A stretch of DNA of 64,000 nucleotides, taken from Phyllostachys edulis (lineage: Eukaryota; Streptophyta; Magnoliopsida; Poales; Poaceae). Shown in pieces: positions 47,776 to 58,374 of this stretch (positions within the stretch are counted from its first letter, which is position 1; each line of letters opens with the position of its first letter). Under the pieces are notes generated by a model that was given only the letters and a program-made list of their open reading frames with translations, was not told where the DNA came from and made no database searches. Location of the stretch: NCBI GenBank assembly GCA_036346405.1, contig CM070548.1:94520588-94584587 (forward strand). Reading direction: 5' to 3'. Position numbers and translations under genes: made by a program.

Positions 47776-49759
47776 GGATCTGGATCTGACCCTCAGGACC
47801 TCCCCGTTGTTGTGTCTTTTGGACCTCATGTCCATAGGACCTCCACGTGGTTGTGTCTTTTGGACCTCATGTCCATGGGACCTCCTCGTTGTGTGTCTTT
47901 TGGACCTCTTTGCCTTCAGGGCCTCCTCGAATTCCTTCACTCCTTGTAGTCTGGACCTCCTCCGAGGTCCAAAACCCTTCTATGGTTCAGACCTCCTTTG
48001 AGGTTTAGATCCCCTTGTGGTTTAGACCTCCCAGTTGGTCTAGACCTCCTTTGAGGTTTAGATCCCCTTGTGGTTTAGACCTCCCAGTTGGTCTAGACCT
48101 CCTCTTTGGGTTTAAGCCTTTGTTGGTCTGGACCTCTCTGTTGGTTCTTAGTTTGGCTCTAGACCCCCCTTGTCTCCAGGACCTCCTTCCCGCAGGACCT
48201 CCCTGTCTTTGGGCCTCCTTGCCTTAGGACCTGCCTGTGGTCTTTTTGCGAAGGCCACCCTGGCGGTCAAGACCTCCCTCGTGGGTCACGACCTCCTTTC
48301 TTGATTTCCCTTTGACCTTCACAGGACCTTTTCCTGTTTTTAGCCAGTAACCTTGTCACTCTTGTTTGTACCTTGCGTACCTTTTTCTATCTTTTGTCAC
48401 GTCCTTGCCATTGCAAAAGTGTGCGCCCTTTTATTGTTATCACCTCCTCCTTGACCTTTTGTCTCCTCCTGTACCTGCTCTGGTCCTTTTTGGACATTTG
48501 TATCAATACCTTGAACCTGGTCACTCCTTTTGATGGTGTTCCTATTCTCCTTTTTCCTTTATATGGAGCACCACAGAGCGACCACTGCCTCCTTGTTTTT
48601 CACTCAACCTCCTCCTCCTCTCCCTCTCAGTTCTAGAGAGCTCCCTTAGCTCCTCTGGTTGGACCTCCCCCTTGTCAGACCTTCCTTTCCAGTGGACCTC
48701 TTCCCTTTTTGGTTCTAGCCTAGTTCTTTTTCGGTTTCTTTTTGGGTTGCTTTATTTATTTGTTTTCTTTCCATCGTGTAGATTCCGTTGGTGCGGAGGA
48801 GTTTGAAGATCCAGCGGCCTTCTTAGAAGCTCAGCAGCTCGCCACTGAAGGCAAGTCGTGGTCCTTGATCATTTTGAAGCCACCGTTACAAAAAAAAATA
48901 CTTTGATTTGTTATAAACCTGCATGGCTATTTGTATAAAATGGTTTGGGCTCTAGTTAAATACCCACCTGTTTTATGCCTCCCTGTTTCTTTGACAATCC
49001 ATATGTTGACATGTTTCCTTGAACACCTTAGGATGGGTACTATTAGTTGGTTTCATATTGCTATTGCCAACATGGGTATCGTGCTTGCTTAGCCGTGCTC
49101 CAGTAGACGCTGGTCTCCTCATGAATCAATATTGCTAAACTTGACTAATTAAATTGTGGAACTGTGGTTGGTGCCACTGTTGGGCAACTGTGGTTGGAGC
49201 CCAGTTGTGTTGCTCGTGGTCGAAGCCACCTTTGTTAAAATTTGCAGTGCCAGGACCAGGGTGGTCCTTTGGCCAGGTGAAACCCCAAAACTGTTTTATG
49301 CTCGGGCAAGTTGGCATGGTGCGAGTAGTGGGTGTTCCATGAGTTGTTGTTATAGAGTCACTTGGATGCTTCATGAGTTGATGCTATGGAGTCACTTGGG
49401 TGCCCCAGAGTTGGTGCTATGGGGTCACATTGGGTTGAGGATAGCCTTGCCTGAGCAGCCAATTAAGGACTGAACCTTGGGAGCTATTGATCTGGGCCAT
49501 GCCGTGCAACCACATGTCCATTATGGGGTGGACCGGGTGCAATAACTAGAGATGTTCTGATTTGGTTCTGATTTGGTTCTGTTGTGGTGGAGCGTTGGCG
49601 CGCTGGCGCAAGAGGGGGCACGAATCCGGTGGAGGTTGCAGCCCAACCAGAAGCGAAATCTTAGCGGGCAGAACTGAGTCAGGACAGACCTTTGTAAAAA
49701 CCCGGTGGTGGTCTCTACTTGATTCACATGTCTAAGGTAACATGTGTAATATCAAGCGA

Positions 49760-49845
49760 CTACCTCTTGTGGGTAAAGTTGTACACCTCTGCAGAGTAAA
49801 TCTATTCGAATAGCCATGTCCTCGGTTATGGACACGCTCGGAGAT
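49760..49845 (+). repeat. Conserved LTR module, copy B
   Basis: Contains CCTCTTGTGGGTAAAGTTG, the palindrome CTCTGCAGAG, the palindrome ATTCGAAT and a hairpin-capable TGTCCTCGGTTATGGACA. Lies about two thirds into the solo LTR. Confidence 0.8.
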
Positions 49846-50488
49846 TTCGAATGAGGGTTAGGCATTTCTTCAAAAGAGGTCTTGTGAACCCTAGAAGTGG
49901 TCCATGGTTGATTGTGGGAATCGGCGAGTGCTCTGGGTGGCTCTGACGTACTCGTGATGACCACGGTTGTCCGTGGAGGTCTAGGGGTGGTCTTGTAGTG
50001 CTCTGGAGTGGGTGCTCCAGAGAAGTCTGGGTTGGTGCCTTGGGAGTGAGTAGGTGCTCACGACCTCCCTTTTGAAATCAAATGTATTTATGTATTATTG
50101 TTTTAACTTGAGCTTTGCAATCTATACATGTTATTTACTGTCAAATGTTGCTTTTTGCAAACTAACCATACAGCTCACCTTGTCAAGCCGTGCATAGATA
50201 TTACTTGCATACATTGTCCCCACGGCTTGCTGAGTACATTGAAAGTACTCATTGGTTTGTGCCCTCTGTTTTAATCAGCAGAGGTGGGAGATCCAGGAGG
50301 TCTTGTGCTCTCGGAGGGGAGCTCTTTGAAGACCCTGCGCACTAGAACGTCCTCCACTTGGTAGCCTGTGGGCTAGCCGAATGGACCCTGTAATTGTTTT
50401 GTTTTCTGCTGTGTTGTTATTCTCTTTTTGCTGTTAGCCTTGAGAGGCACCCCTGTACAAACCTTGACCTTAAGGTCCCTTGTTAATA

Positions 50489-50632
50489 GGATTAATTCTT
50501 TATATGCCACTGAAATTTTGGCGAAATCCCTGATTGTGTCATTGACATGTGGGGTCAGGGCCCACATGTCAATGACACAATGAGTGGCATATAAGGGATG
50601 AGGCAAACTTTCGGTGGCATATAAGGAATTCA
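50489..50632. mobile_element. 144-bp MULE-like MITE in the solo LTR
   Basis: Nearly palindromic: the left end TTCTTTATATGCCACTGAAA is the inverse of the right end TTTCGGTGGCATATAAGGAA, and the centre has TGACATGTGGG against CCCACATGTCA. The direct repeat CCCTTGTTAATA lies on both sides (50477-50488 and 50633-50644). A 9-12 bp duplication favours a Mutator-type origin. Confidence 0.85.
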
Positions 50633-51910
50633 CCCTTGTTAATATAGGTGTTAATTTGTCTGCTTCATCTTTGTTCCTATTGTATGGATTTGATTATACT
50701 GATGTGGAGTCTGTGCGAGCTAGCTAATCTGATCCTGGGACTAGCTTGGTGTGCACAGGGCCAAGACCCCCAGGAGGTCTTTGAGATCTCTTGGGAGGTC
50801 CTGGCGGACCTCCCTTCGGAACGTACGGGGCGGTACTACCGCTCCTCCATGCGGTAGTACCGGAGCAAAAAAAAATCCGAGCAGTATATTCCGAGGGAGT
50901 TCCTCACACGCTCCCCCACGGTTATCTGCACTGCACATCCGGGAGGTACGAGGTTCTTAGTTTACGTACAGAGTGTTTATTTGTACTAACATCGTTCCGT
51001 CTTGCAGCCTTCAGTTGCCCGTCGAGGTGACGGCCATGGGGGTGACGGCCAATTCACATCGACTGATGATGAGGATCTGAGCCTCCAGCTCTGCAGGAGC
51101 GACACAACGCTGTGGTACGGACAATGGCAGGCAGGGTTTCTATCGTACGCAGGGCAAAGCTCCTCCGGGTTATTTGCCCAGTCTGTGAGGCGTAGCTCCT
51201 CTGGGTTATTGCCCCATCGTACGTTCAAGGTCAGAGCTCCTCCGGGTACACGGGAACCCTGTACGTCCAAGGCCAGAGCTCATCCGCGCAACCGGAGTTG
51301 CAGACATCGTACCCCCAGAGTGGTTTTCTAGCCTCCGTCATGGATGAATTCCTCAGAGGTGTTCCCGAGGTCGGCATGGCTCATCACGACAACATGTATG
51401 CCTACCAGACTCTGCTCCAGAGTCAGTCTACTGGTCCACCTCCACCTCAACGGTCTCCATACCCCCTCCGAACCGACACGCGTTCTCCGGACCGGTGGAC
51501 GTATTCCACAGGTCATGCTCGGCGCAAAACAAGGCCGTGCACGCGGACGCAGCCGCAACATGCAGAGAGTAGTGGCTCAGACGAGTGAGCCATATAGTAT
51601 CGCGTGTTATACGATTTTGTTTTACTATATTTGTACGCGTATTTTGGTTGTTACGTGTGTATTCCAACGCCATATTGTATATCAACATCTCCAATGGAGT
51701 TGCAATGCAGTTTTTTGTTATACATTTCAAGTCATATGAAATCATGAAACCCTAATTTCCGAAATCTAAAATCAAAATTTTCATGACCTAAATCCTAAAT
51801 TTTTGAGATAATACCAGAACACATATAAAATTACCGAAATATTACACAATTAAGTCCACTGTGTGAGGAGCCTTCAAAATAAAATTCATAATTTTTTGAG
51901 CTTATTTTCT

Positions 51911-52356
51911 ACATTTATTGATTTGTCTGAACAGGACACTTGTACGAAATAGCTATAAAAATTCTGAACGAATACAATTATGGGAAATTTATACAAACAA
52001 GTACACAGTGTCAGGAGGCTTCACAAAAAATTTCATAAATTTTTGGACTCATTTGCTATATTTTAAAATTCCGTTAAATTTCAGACCCTAACTAATTACC
52101 TAACTAACCTAACATAATCCTAACCTAATTGGTCGGCCTTACGGCCACTATATCACGCCATGGTGGCGTAAAACCACCGTGGCGCCAAATTGCTTGACGT
52201 GGCGGGGCCGGGGCTAGGGCTAAGGCAGGCATGTGTCGACTAGGGGCGTTGGCGCACGATGGCCGTGCGCTAGCACTGCTATTTTTGTTAATACAATTTT
52301 TATACTGTTATTTTTGTAAATACGTTTTCAAAACGTGTTAGATCATTCAAAAATTC
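51911..52356 (-). repeat. Right terminal inverted repeat of the PMD-carrying MULE
   Basis: Complement of the left TIR. Just outside the element a 27-bp stretch (ATTCAAAAATTCATGTTTCGTC) occurs a second time at about 52373-52399; it includes the target sequence and the terminal bases, so the boundary was chosen from the match to the left flank. Confidence 0.85.
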
Positions 52357-52399
52357 ATGTTTCGTCACATCATTCAAAAATTCATGTTTCGTCGCATCA

Positions 52400-53030
52400 T
52401 TGGAACAGCTCGGATGTAATCATTACACTTGGTATAGCTTGGCGCGTGTTGGTATACATACTTTTCTGTTTCTTTCCAATGGCACTATGGCAGTAGTAGT
52501 GGTGGTAGACTGGGAGTATACTGCAGGCTACATAGGCTCAGCTAGTAGAGTTAAACTACAAGGCTTACAAGCCAAGCATGGCAACGACGGTTAAACTCGG
52601 CCATATTCAGTTACTCAGGAAAGTCCCCCATGCATTTCACCTGCAGCTGCATCGCGACTCGGCCAAATCCACCGTGCTTCCGAAGCCTTAGTGCCGTGGC
52701 GGAGACGCCGCTACCCCAGTCTACTTGCCTGCCATTTACTGCGACCACATGCTCGGCACGGCGGGCGAGGCAGAGGCCGCACGGCACACGGGGCTCGCGC
52801 GCGATGTGGGTGACCATTGTCTGCTCGATGGTCGACGCTTGCTTGTACGAATAGTAAGTCAGATCTGATGAGGACTTGATTCCTATGGATACAACAATAT
52901 TTGCTATGCTTGCTATTCCAAGTACAAGAGCTCGTACGCTTCACTTAACTTATCAGGTGAGCTCGTTTTTAGGAGTGTCTTTATATTATATGAACTATAT
53001 GATGCTACCTAATGATGGATTATCTATATG
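52400..53030. other. Unassigned sequence; short minus-strand frame of unknown nature
   Basis: The minus strand at 52817-52611 is open for 68 codons (contains ALRLRKHGGFGRVAMQLQVK). I do not recognise a family and saw no confirmed splice partner. It could be the last exon of a diverged gene or chance. Nothing else was seen here. Confidence 0.25.
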
Positions 53031-53840
53031 TGCAGCACCATGTCACTTTTGGTCCAAGACAAACAAGCAGTTTGAGCGGGACCCGTTTTGGAATCAGGTT
53101 CGGCCTCCAGAATCAGCCGACAAAGACTGACTTCAAACGCCCATAACTTTCACATACGATGTCCATTGGAGGTCCACGAGTACTTGATGGAAAGATGATT
53201 TCGTGCTCTTTCCAACGGATCTGGCCTCACCTCCAAACTCCTTCTGGACTGATCGCAATCATCAAAAGAAGGTGTCATATCACTTGTTTGAGCAAAACTG
53301 GGCTTTGTAATCATACTGAACTTGGCCCATCTGCCGGCGGCCCACCCAGAGGCGCGGTTACTGTTCATGTGAACAGTGATCCGCGACCGTTAGTACCACC
53401 TCGCTAGTTCGTTAGTTTTGTGGCTCCTCGTTCCCTATTTAAGGAGGCCGCACCACTTTAGTTTTCCTTGGATTTTGTTTAAGTTTAGTTTGCCTTAAAT
53501 GCAACTTGTATCTTTTTGCGTGTGTCGGCGAGACCACCCAATTAAGATCCTTATTCAGAATCCCAATTCAATTAAATCTTTCAATCATATTTGCAATTTC
53601 AGATTGCTTATTATCTTGTTCTTGCGTGCTTCTTCGGTGTATGCAGGAATCGACCTTCGTGGTCAGGTCAACCGGGTTTTTGTGCACGGTTGATAACGAC
53701 TAGTCGATCAGTTCAGCGATTGCGTGGTTGCGAGCCTTGCGTGTTCGTAGCCAGGATCGTGAGGGTTGAGCGACGCCTACCGGACTTATCGTTCTCATCA
53801 AAAGATCAAGCCAACAAATAGAACCTTAGGGTTCATCATG
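53030..53840 (+). other. Probable solo or partial LTR
   Basis: Has an LTR-like order: a unique 5' part, CCTATTTAAGGAGGCC near 53440 as a TATA-type site, a downstream U-rich leader-like part, and an end near 53817 (CAAGCCAACA). No target duplication or partner LTR was found, so limits are approximate. Confidence 0.4.
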
Positions 53841-53842
53841 AT

Positions 53843-54345
53843 CAGAATCAACAGAATAATAAAATAGAAATTATACTTTTTATTCTAGTTAGTCATACAA
53901 GACTAAGGTTTTTATAAATAGTAATTTACAAATGTAAAAATAGGATCAAGTCTCTTCGCTTGCTTTTCTTGCTCCATCAATCTTCTACTCGTCCTAGTAG
54001 TCAACATTCATTTCTATATCCAACAATAATCCAATACTCATTAATCATGCATTTCTAATAATCTAACATCCATCAATCCAATATCAACAACAATCTATTT
54101 CTATAATTCGACATCCATTAGTCCAATATCCAGTAATCCAATAATACTCTATGGTTATGATCTAACATCCAGTATCCAACAATTATCTATTTCTACGATT
54201 TAACATCCAACAATTTATTACTCCAGTTTCCAATAATAATTTAATCTTATAATCTAATATCCCACAACAATGTGTTTCTAATAATCCAATACCCAACAAT
54301 CGTGTAATCCTTTAATCCGATATTCAATAATCATGCTATCTTTCG
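53843..54345. repeat. LTR fragment followed by a degenerate AT-rich tandem repeat
   Basis: 53843-53990 matches 58515-58660 in the same orientation (shared AATAATAAAATAGAAA, TTTTTATTCTAGTTAG and CATCAATCTTCTACTCGTCC). 54000-54340 is a loose array of ATCCAATA / AACATCCA / TCTATTTCTA words with units of about 40-60 bp. It may be the left LTR remnant of the element whose other LTR lies at 58389. Confidence 0.6.
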
Positions 54346-54701
54346 TCAGGTGGCGTCCTCTACACTTCGCACATCTACAGCTATGGCAACAGGCTGCTGC
54401 TGGGCTATAGGTCTCTAGAGGGATGGGTTGAAGATTTTTGGCCCGGTGGTCCATATCGCGGTGGTGGTTGTGGTCCTTGAGCTTCGATCTGGGGGTGACG
54501 GTGGATGTGGTTCCTGAGTACTAGGAGGTTTTCGATTACTTGCCCTGGTGGCTTCGGGTATAATGGTAGTTCTGGATTGGTCAGATGCTATCTCATTACG
54601 GTCTACTGGTGGATTTTTCGTTGGTGTGTCCCTCGGTAAGAATCCCAATCTTACTCCCAAATCTTGATCGACGTGCTCTTGACCTTCCATTTTGGGGGAG
54701 G
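54346..54701. other. Unassigned 0.35-kb stretch
   Basis: Open on the minus strand (54690-54415) with a Pro/Thr-rich frame and no domain. It lies between the repeat fragment and the left direct repeat of the ELP2 fragment. Confidence 0.3.
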
Positions 54702-55072
54702 TGTTAAGAAATGGGTTGCATTAGTGGTAGTACTTGTAGCCTTTTATTTTGACGAGTCTTTTTGTTGGGCATGAGGATTGGGTATATTTCGTAGAGTGAC
54801 AGCCTCTTATGCTATTACTTGATGATGAAGCTTATCAGCCAATGCGCATATTATCTGTATCCATAGACAAGATGAGGATGATATGGAAGCCGGAGAAAAA
54901 TACGGGACTTTGGATAGATTGAGTGTCGGTCGGTGAATTAAGTCACTTAGTCCATAGATTTTATGGTGGCCATTAGGAGCCTGATGGTAAATGCATTCTT
55001 GCACATGGCTATGATGGATCTTTGCATATGTGTAGAGATGTTGGAGTGGATTCTAAAAATTGGCAGCCTTGG

Positions 55073-56774
55073 TGTAACCATCTAGGCCCCTAATTCGTGT
55101 TTTGGTGATTAATGACGACTTAATCATCGGGACTAACTTTTTGTTGGTGTTGCATAAGTTCAAGTTAGGTCGCGATGATGGTTTGGTTATGTGGGCTAAT
55201 TGTTGACCCTAAATGGACATTGAAGGCAGCTTGAATTATTGTTGAAGATTAAGGACTTTGTTCTTTAGAAATGATCCAAGGAGTCGAGGATGGATCATTG
55301 TAGTTATAGGTCCTTTGTTTTTGTTCTAGCCGTACTATTAAAGGGGGTTTAGGCTAGTAGCTTGAGCTTGGTTTGGTTGAGTAGCTAGTTGTGATGCACA
55401 CTAGGTTTATTTAGCTCATCTCTAGTCAAATGAAGCTCTTGGAAGAGTTGGAGTTGAAATGAAATCAATTTGGATCTTTATTTGAGAAGGTTGAGTTTTG
55501 TCAGTGCATTAAGGGTGATTCGGAAGCTAACGAATCATTAGAACAGAAGGCTGTTTTTCTCGGTTGAAAAATGAGTGAGACCTTGCGGATGATTCGGAAG
55601 CTAACGGATCATTGGACCAGTAGGTTTTTGCTGAAAACTGAGACATTCCGAATGATCCGCAAGCTAACGGAGCATCAAGCGGATCATTGGACCAGTACCG
55701 ATTGAATTTTTGGCAATGTCTTCCGGATGATCCGCAAGCTAAAGGAGCATCAAGCGGATCAATGGACCAGTACCGTTTTGAAATTTGCCAATGGCTTCCG
55801 GATGATCCGCAAGCTAATGGAGCATTGGATCAGTACCGAAGTGAATTTTTGACAATGCCTTCCGGATGATCCGGATGCTATCGGACTATCAAGCGGATCA
55901 TTGATCCAGAGAGATTTGTTCGGATGGGCTGAAATCTGTAGTACATTACGAATGATCCGGAAGAAAAGAATCATCCGGATGTAAGGATGATCCGGAAGCT
56001 ATCGGATGATACTTTAAGCCTTCAACGGCTAGTTTTGTGACCGTTGGATTTCGAGCTTCAGGATGATCCGGAATGTGCTGATTTTTCAGGATAGTAGGTG
56101 TAACGGCTAGTTTCTTCAAGGAGGCTATAAATACTGTTCATGGACGTGATTGTAAGCTCTCTTGGCCACTCTACAGTATCATCTAATACCAAGGGAATAT
56201 CAAGGGCACCCAAGTTCATTTAAGAGCATATTTTGAGAGATTTTGAGAGGTAGCATAGGCTTAGTGTGCATCACTCTAGTTGCTTGATCTTTCTAAGTTC
56301 AAGTGATGGTCTAGGTTTGTTACCTTTGGAGATCGGCGTCTCCTAGACGGTTTGGAGGCGTGGTTCTCGGTGACCTTCTAAGGAGGAGCTTGTGGAAGGC
56401 ACCGGGAAGGTTTTGAAGGTTCGGAGTCCACCCATCCGGAGAGGAGAAGGACTACCACAAGTGAATGGCTTGATATCTTGCTAGGTTTCAAGTCGGAGCA
56501 ATACTCTTGAGGGAGTGCTCCAACGAGGAGTAGGGGAGATCGCCGAATCTCTGAGACCTCGGTAAAAAAATTGGTTGTGTCTCTTGTCTCTTTTACATTT
56601 ACGCATTTACTTTCTTGCACTGTTTAAACTTCTCTAGAATTGTGTAGGAGTTGTTTGTCCACACTAGAATCCATAGACACATAGTTTTTTTGTTAGAACT
56701 GTTTAGTCTTTTAATTGTTCTTAAAAAAAAGGATTCCCAATTCACCCCCCCTCTTGTGCATTCGATCCACTTCA
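55073..56774 (+). mobile_element. Solo LTR, 1702 bp, inserted in the ELP2 fragment
   Basis: Starts TGTAACCATC and ends CGATCCACTTCA, flanked by CTTGG on both sides (55068-55072 and 56775-56779). Removal rejoins the ELP2 frame as NWQPW-IIPSGHF. It contains a TATA-type GGCTATAAATAC near 56112-56125 and the CCCAATTCACCCCCCCTCTT motif near the 3' end, typical of some copia LTRs in plants. No internal region remains. Confidence 0.9.
55640..55985 (+). repeat. 65-77 bp tandem repeat inside the solo LTR
   Basis: Units start near 55644, 55721, 55796 and 55860 with TTCCGGATGATCCGCAAGCTAA, followed by GGAGCATCAAGCGGATCA and GGACCAGTACCG. Imperfect inverse words (GGATCATT / AATGATCC) within each unit can pair. 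Confidence 0.87.
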
Positions 56775-57355
56775 CTTGGATAATCCCATCTGGTCATTTT
56801 GCACCAGTATATGACTTAACATTGTCAAGACGTGGCGAGTATTTGGTATCAGTTGGCCATGACCAGAAAGGTTCTTGTACTTATATCAGTTTTAATCCAA
56901 GTAATAAAATTTATATGGCAGGTTGGTTGTCATTTTCTCTTACTGCTTGCTAATCCTTTTGTGCATCAATATTAAATATGCAGACAACACGCATATCTGC
57001 TTCTTGGATAAGTCAACCCAGGAGATGTGATTTGTTAGCGCGACATCGCTTGTCCGCAAATTCATGAGATTAACTATGTGTCATTCCTTTCGGTATTGGG
57101 AACCACCGGTTTGTTAGTGGTGCTGAGGAAAAGGTTTCCATGGTCTTTGAAGCTTTTTTTTAATTATTTTTGAAGACCTTATAAGAAGCAACTTTGTTGA
57201 ACTTGACTACTCTGAGTATTTTCACAATGTGCAAGTCTTTGGAGCAAATATGTCAGTTCTTGGTCTTTCACAAAAACCTGGAGGAGGGTGTTAATAATTT
57301 GGTTGCATTAATGGTTGGACTTATAGCATTTTAAGTTGAGGGGTCTTTTTGTTGG

Positions 57356-58374
57356 TTATACTAACTTTTCGTTTCTTTAGCAGTAATTTGTTGTAGGGAA
57401 GATAGTATCAGGTTTATCTGGCAGGAGTTATCTCTCGGGTGAGTTGTGTTATGCCATACACAGTGAAGCAAATAACACCAAGAAACATAGAGACACAAAA
57501 AGATCCAAATTCTATACTGGCTGAGTCTCTCGTGCTCAGTCACGCTTGAGATCCCGTTCTCAAGACCGTCCAAACCACGTGTTTGGGACTGCTCAGAGCT
57601 TGCCTCTGAGTACAATCTACACTACCCTAGATCCACGTACCTAGGTACGCTCGAGATCCTGTTCTCAAGACCGCTAAAACCACGTGTTTGTGACCTCCAG
57701 CGCGGGGCTCATTCTCGAGCACGCCCAGACCTCGCTCTGAGTACGCCAGGCTACACGCCGAGTGCCATGGACTACCCTTTGGGAAAAGCGATATCTGAAG
57801 TGGGATAAGGCATCCTTTTTACACCGTCAGCCTTTTCTTTACTTTGTTTAAGTGAGTATAGATTACTTTGGGATACTGATGGGTCATTCTGGTGATATAG
57901 ATGAAAAGGTAAGGAAGCTAACGAGTATGATCCATACTTATCCATAAATTGAAAAGGCAGGTCCATGCCAGAGTTCTACTCCATGCCTATAGTCCAGACA
58001 CTATAATCTAAACCTTATAATGGTTCACCCTCGCTTATATTTTCGAATGATCTATCCTAGGTTGAATTGCTAGCTTGACAGATTATTTAGCAGTAATTAG
58101 CAACACGAATCCTATGACGAGGCACATGTTTTCCCCGTACTCTCGGGGTCGAAAGACTGAACCTGAACCTCTTGCAAAGGAATGGTTCTACATTAGTAGG
58201 CTGTCACTTTAAGGAGGATGAGCTTTTGAACATAATACTTTTGAAATGGGATAGGAATAGAAATTGATATGTAGATAAGAATTAATAAGGTAATTAGTGC
58301 AATATAGCAAGCGAGAAAAGCACACCTAAGTTCTTGCTACTGTTTCTATTTTATTAGCGTGGCCCTAACCTATT
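57356..58374. other. Unassigned LTR-element interior-like DNA with a local duplication
   Basis: 57540-57600 and 57645-57690 repeat GAGATCC.GTTCTCAAGACCG and AACCACGTGTTTG. No protein domain was seen. It lies just left of the LTR at 58389, where the interior of that element is expected, but no gag or pol remains. Confidence 0.4.

Larger units (their letters stand above)
46749..50908 (+). mobile_element. Solo LTR, 4160 bp, inserted in the PMD gene
   Basis: Starts TGTAACGTCC and ends TTCCTCACA, flanked by CGCTC on both sides (46744-46748 and 50909-50913). No primer site, gag or pol was found inside. The sequence is dominated by the word GACCTCC and its variants, with a 60-bp tandem array. It also carries a MITE (50489-50632) and module copy B. 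A related sequence in inverted orientation lies at 59441-63059. An LTR of about 4 kb is at the upper end of plant LTR sizes. Confidence 0.87.
44754..51588 (+). pseudogene. Plant mobile domain (PMD, MAIN-like) gene, interrupted and frameshifted
   Basis: The protein family has a PMD (aminotransferase-like plant mobile domain), found in transposon genes and in the host proteins MAIN/MAIL1 of genome stability and silencing. It starts MSLPELLEHFYDED, then LLPLARM and the conserved FHFRWGEMTVTLQDVSFLIG (about residues 97-116). An in-frame TAG near 45222 and a frameshift near 45370-45430 break it. A second block (LLQLWSWEHFP, EVDAPTMGLRW) reads to about 45860 and a third part follows at about 45984-46740. 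The solo LTR 46749-50908 then interrupts it. Removing the LTR and one CGCTC copy gives a continuous frame VPDGAPPRLSALHIRE across the junction. After a likely intron (50946-51006) comes a diverged C-terminal tail ending near 51588. It is transcribable in principle but not coding as it stands. Confidence 0.82.
43552..52356 (+). mobile_element. Long-TIR Mutator-like element carrying a plant mobile domain gene
   Basis: Starts GAATTTTTGGCTAATC and ends GATCATTCAAAAATTC; the two ends are inverted repeats of about 450-540 bp. The 10-bp flanks ATGTTTCGTC are identical on both sides (43542-43551 and 52357-52366), within the 9-11 bp usual for MULEs. Total 8805 bp; about 4.6 kb without the solo LTR at 46749. 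The only gene inside is the PMD gene. No MuDR/MURA transposase or SWIM finger is visible, so the element would be non-autonomous. Confidence 0.88.
54762..57290 (+). pseudogene. ELP2 (Elongator complex subunit 2) genomic fragment, pieces 54762-55072 and 56775-57290
   Basis: ELP2 is the WD40 scaffold subunit of Elongator, which acts in tRNA wobble-base modification and transcription. The fragment covers a middle part: VGHEDWVYFVEWQPL, then DEAYQPMRILS, IWKPEKNTGLWI, PDGKCILAHGYDGS, NWQPW. After the solo LTR it resumes with IIPSGHFAPVYDL, RRGEYLVSVGHDQ, an apparent retained intron (to about 56984), TTRISASW, DIACPQIHEINYVSF, VSGAEEKVSMVFEA and VQVFGANMSVLGLSQKP. The order follows the known protein, but frameshifts and stops are present and both termini are missing. 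The retained intron argues for genomic capture rather than retroposition of mRNA. Confidence 0.87.
54702..57355 (+). repeat. About 67-bp direct repeats bracketing the ELP2 fragment
   Basis: 54702-54768 and 57289-57355 share GTTAA.AA, GGTTGCATTA.TGGT, TTTTA and GTCTTTTTGTTGG. Both are preceded by a purine run (GGGGGAGG and GGAGGAGGG) and begin TG. Together they enclose the ELP2 piece almost exactly. They could be terminal repeats of a small element or the trace of a duplication. Confidence 0.65.

Noticed and set aside
54415..54690. 91-codon minus-strand frame next to the ELP2 fragment
   Set aside because: Thr/Pro-rich, no known domain, no start or splice context, adjacent to repeats.
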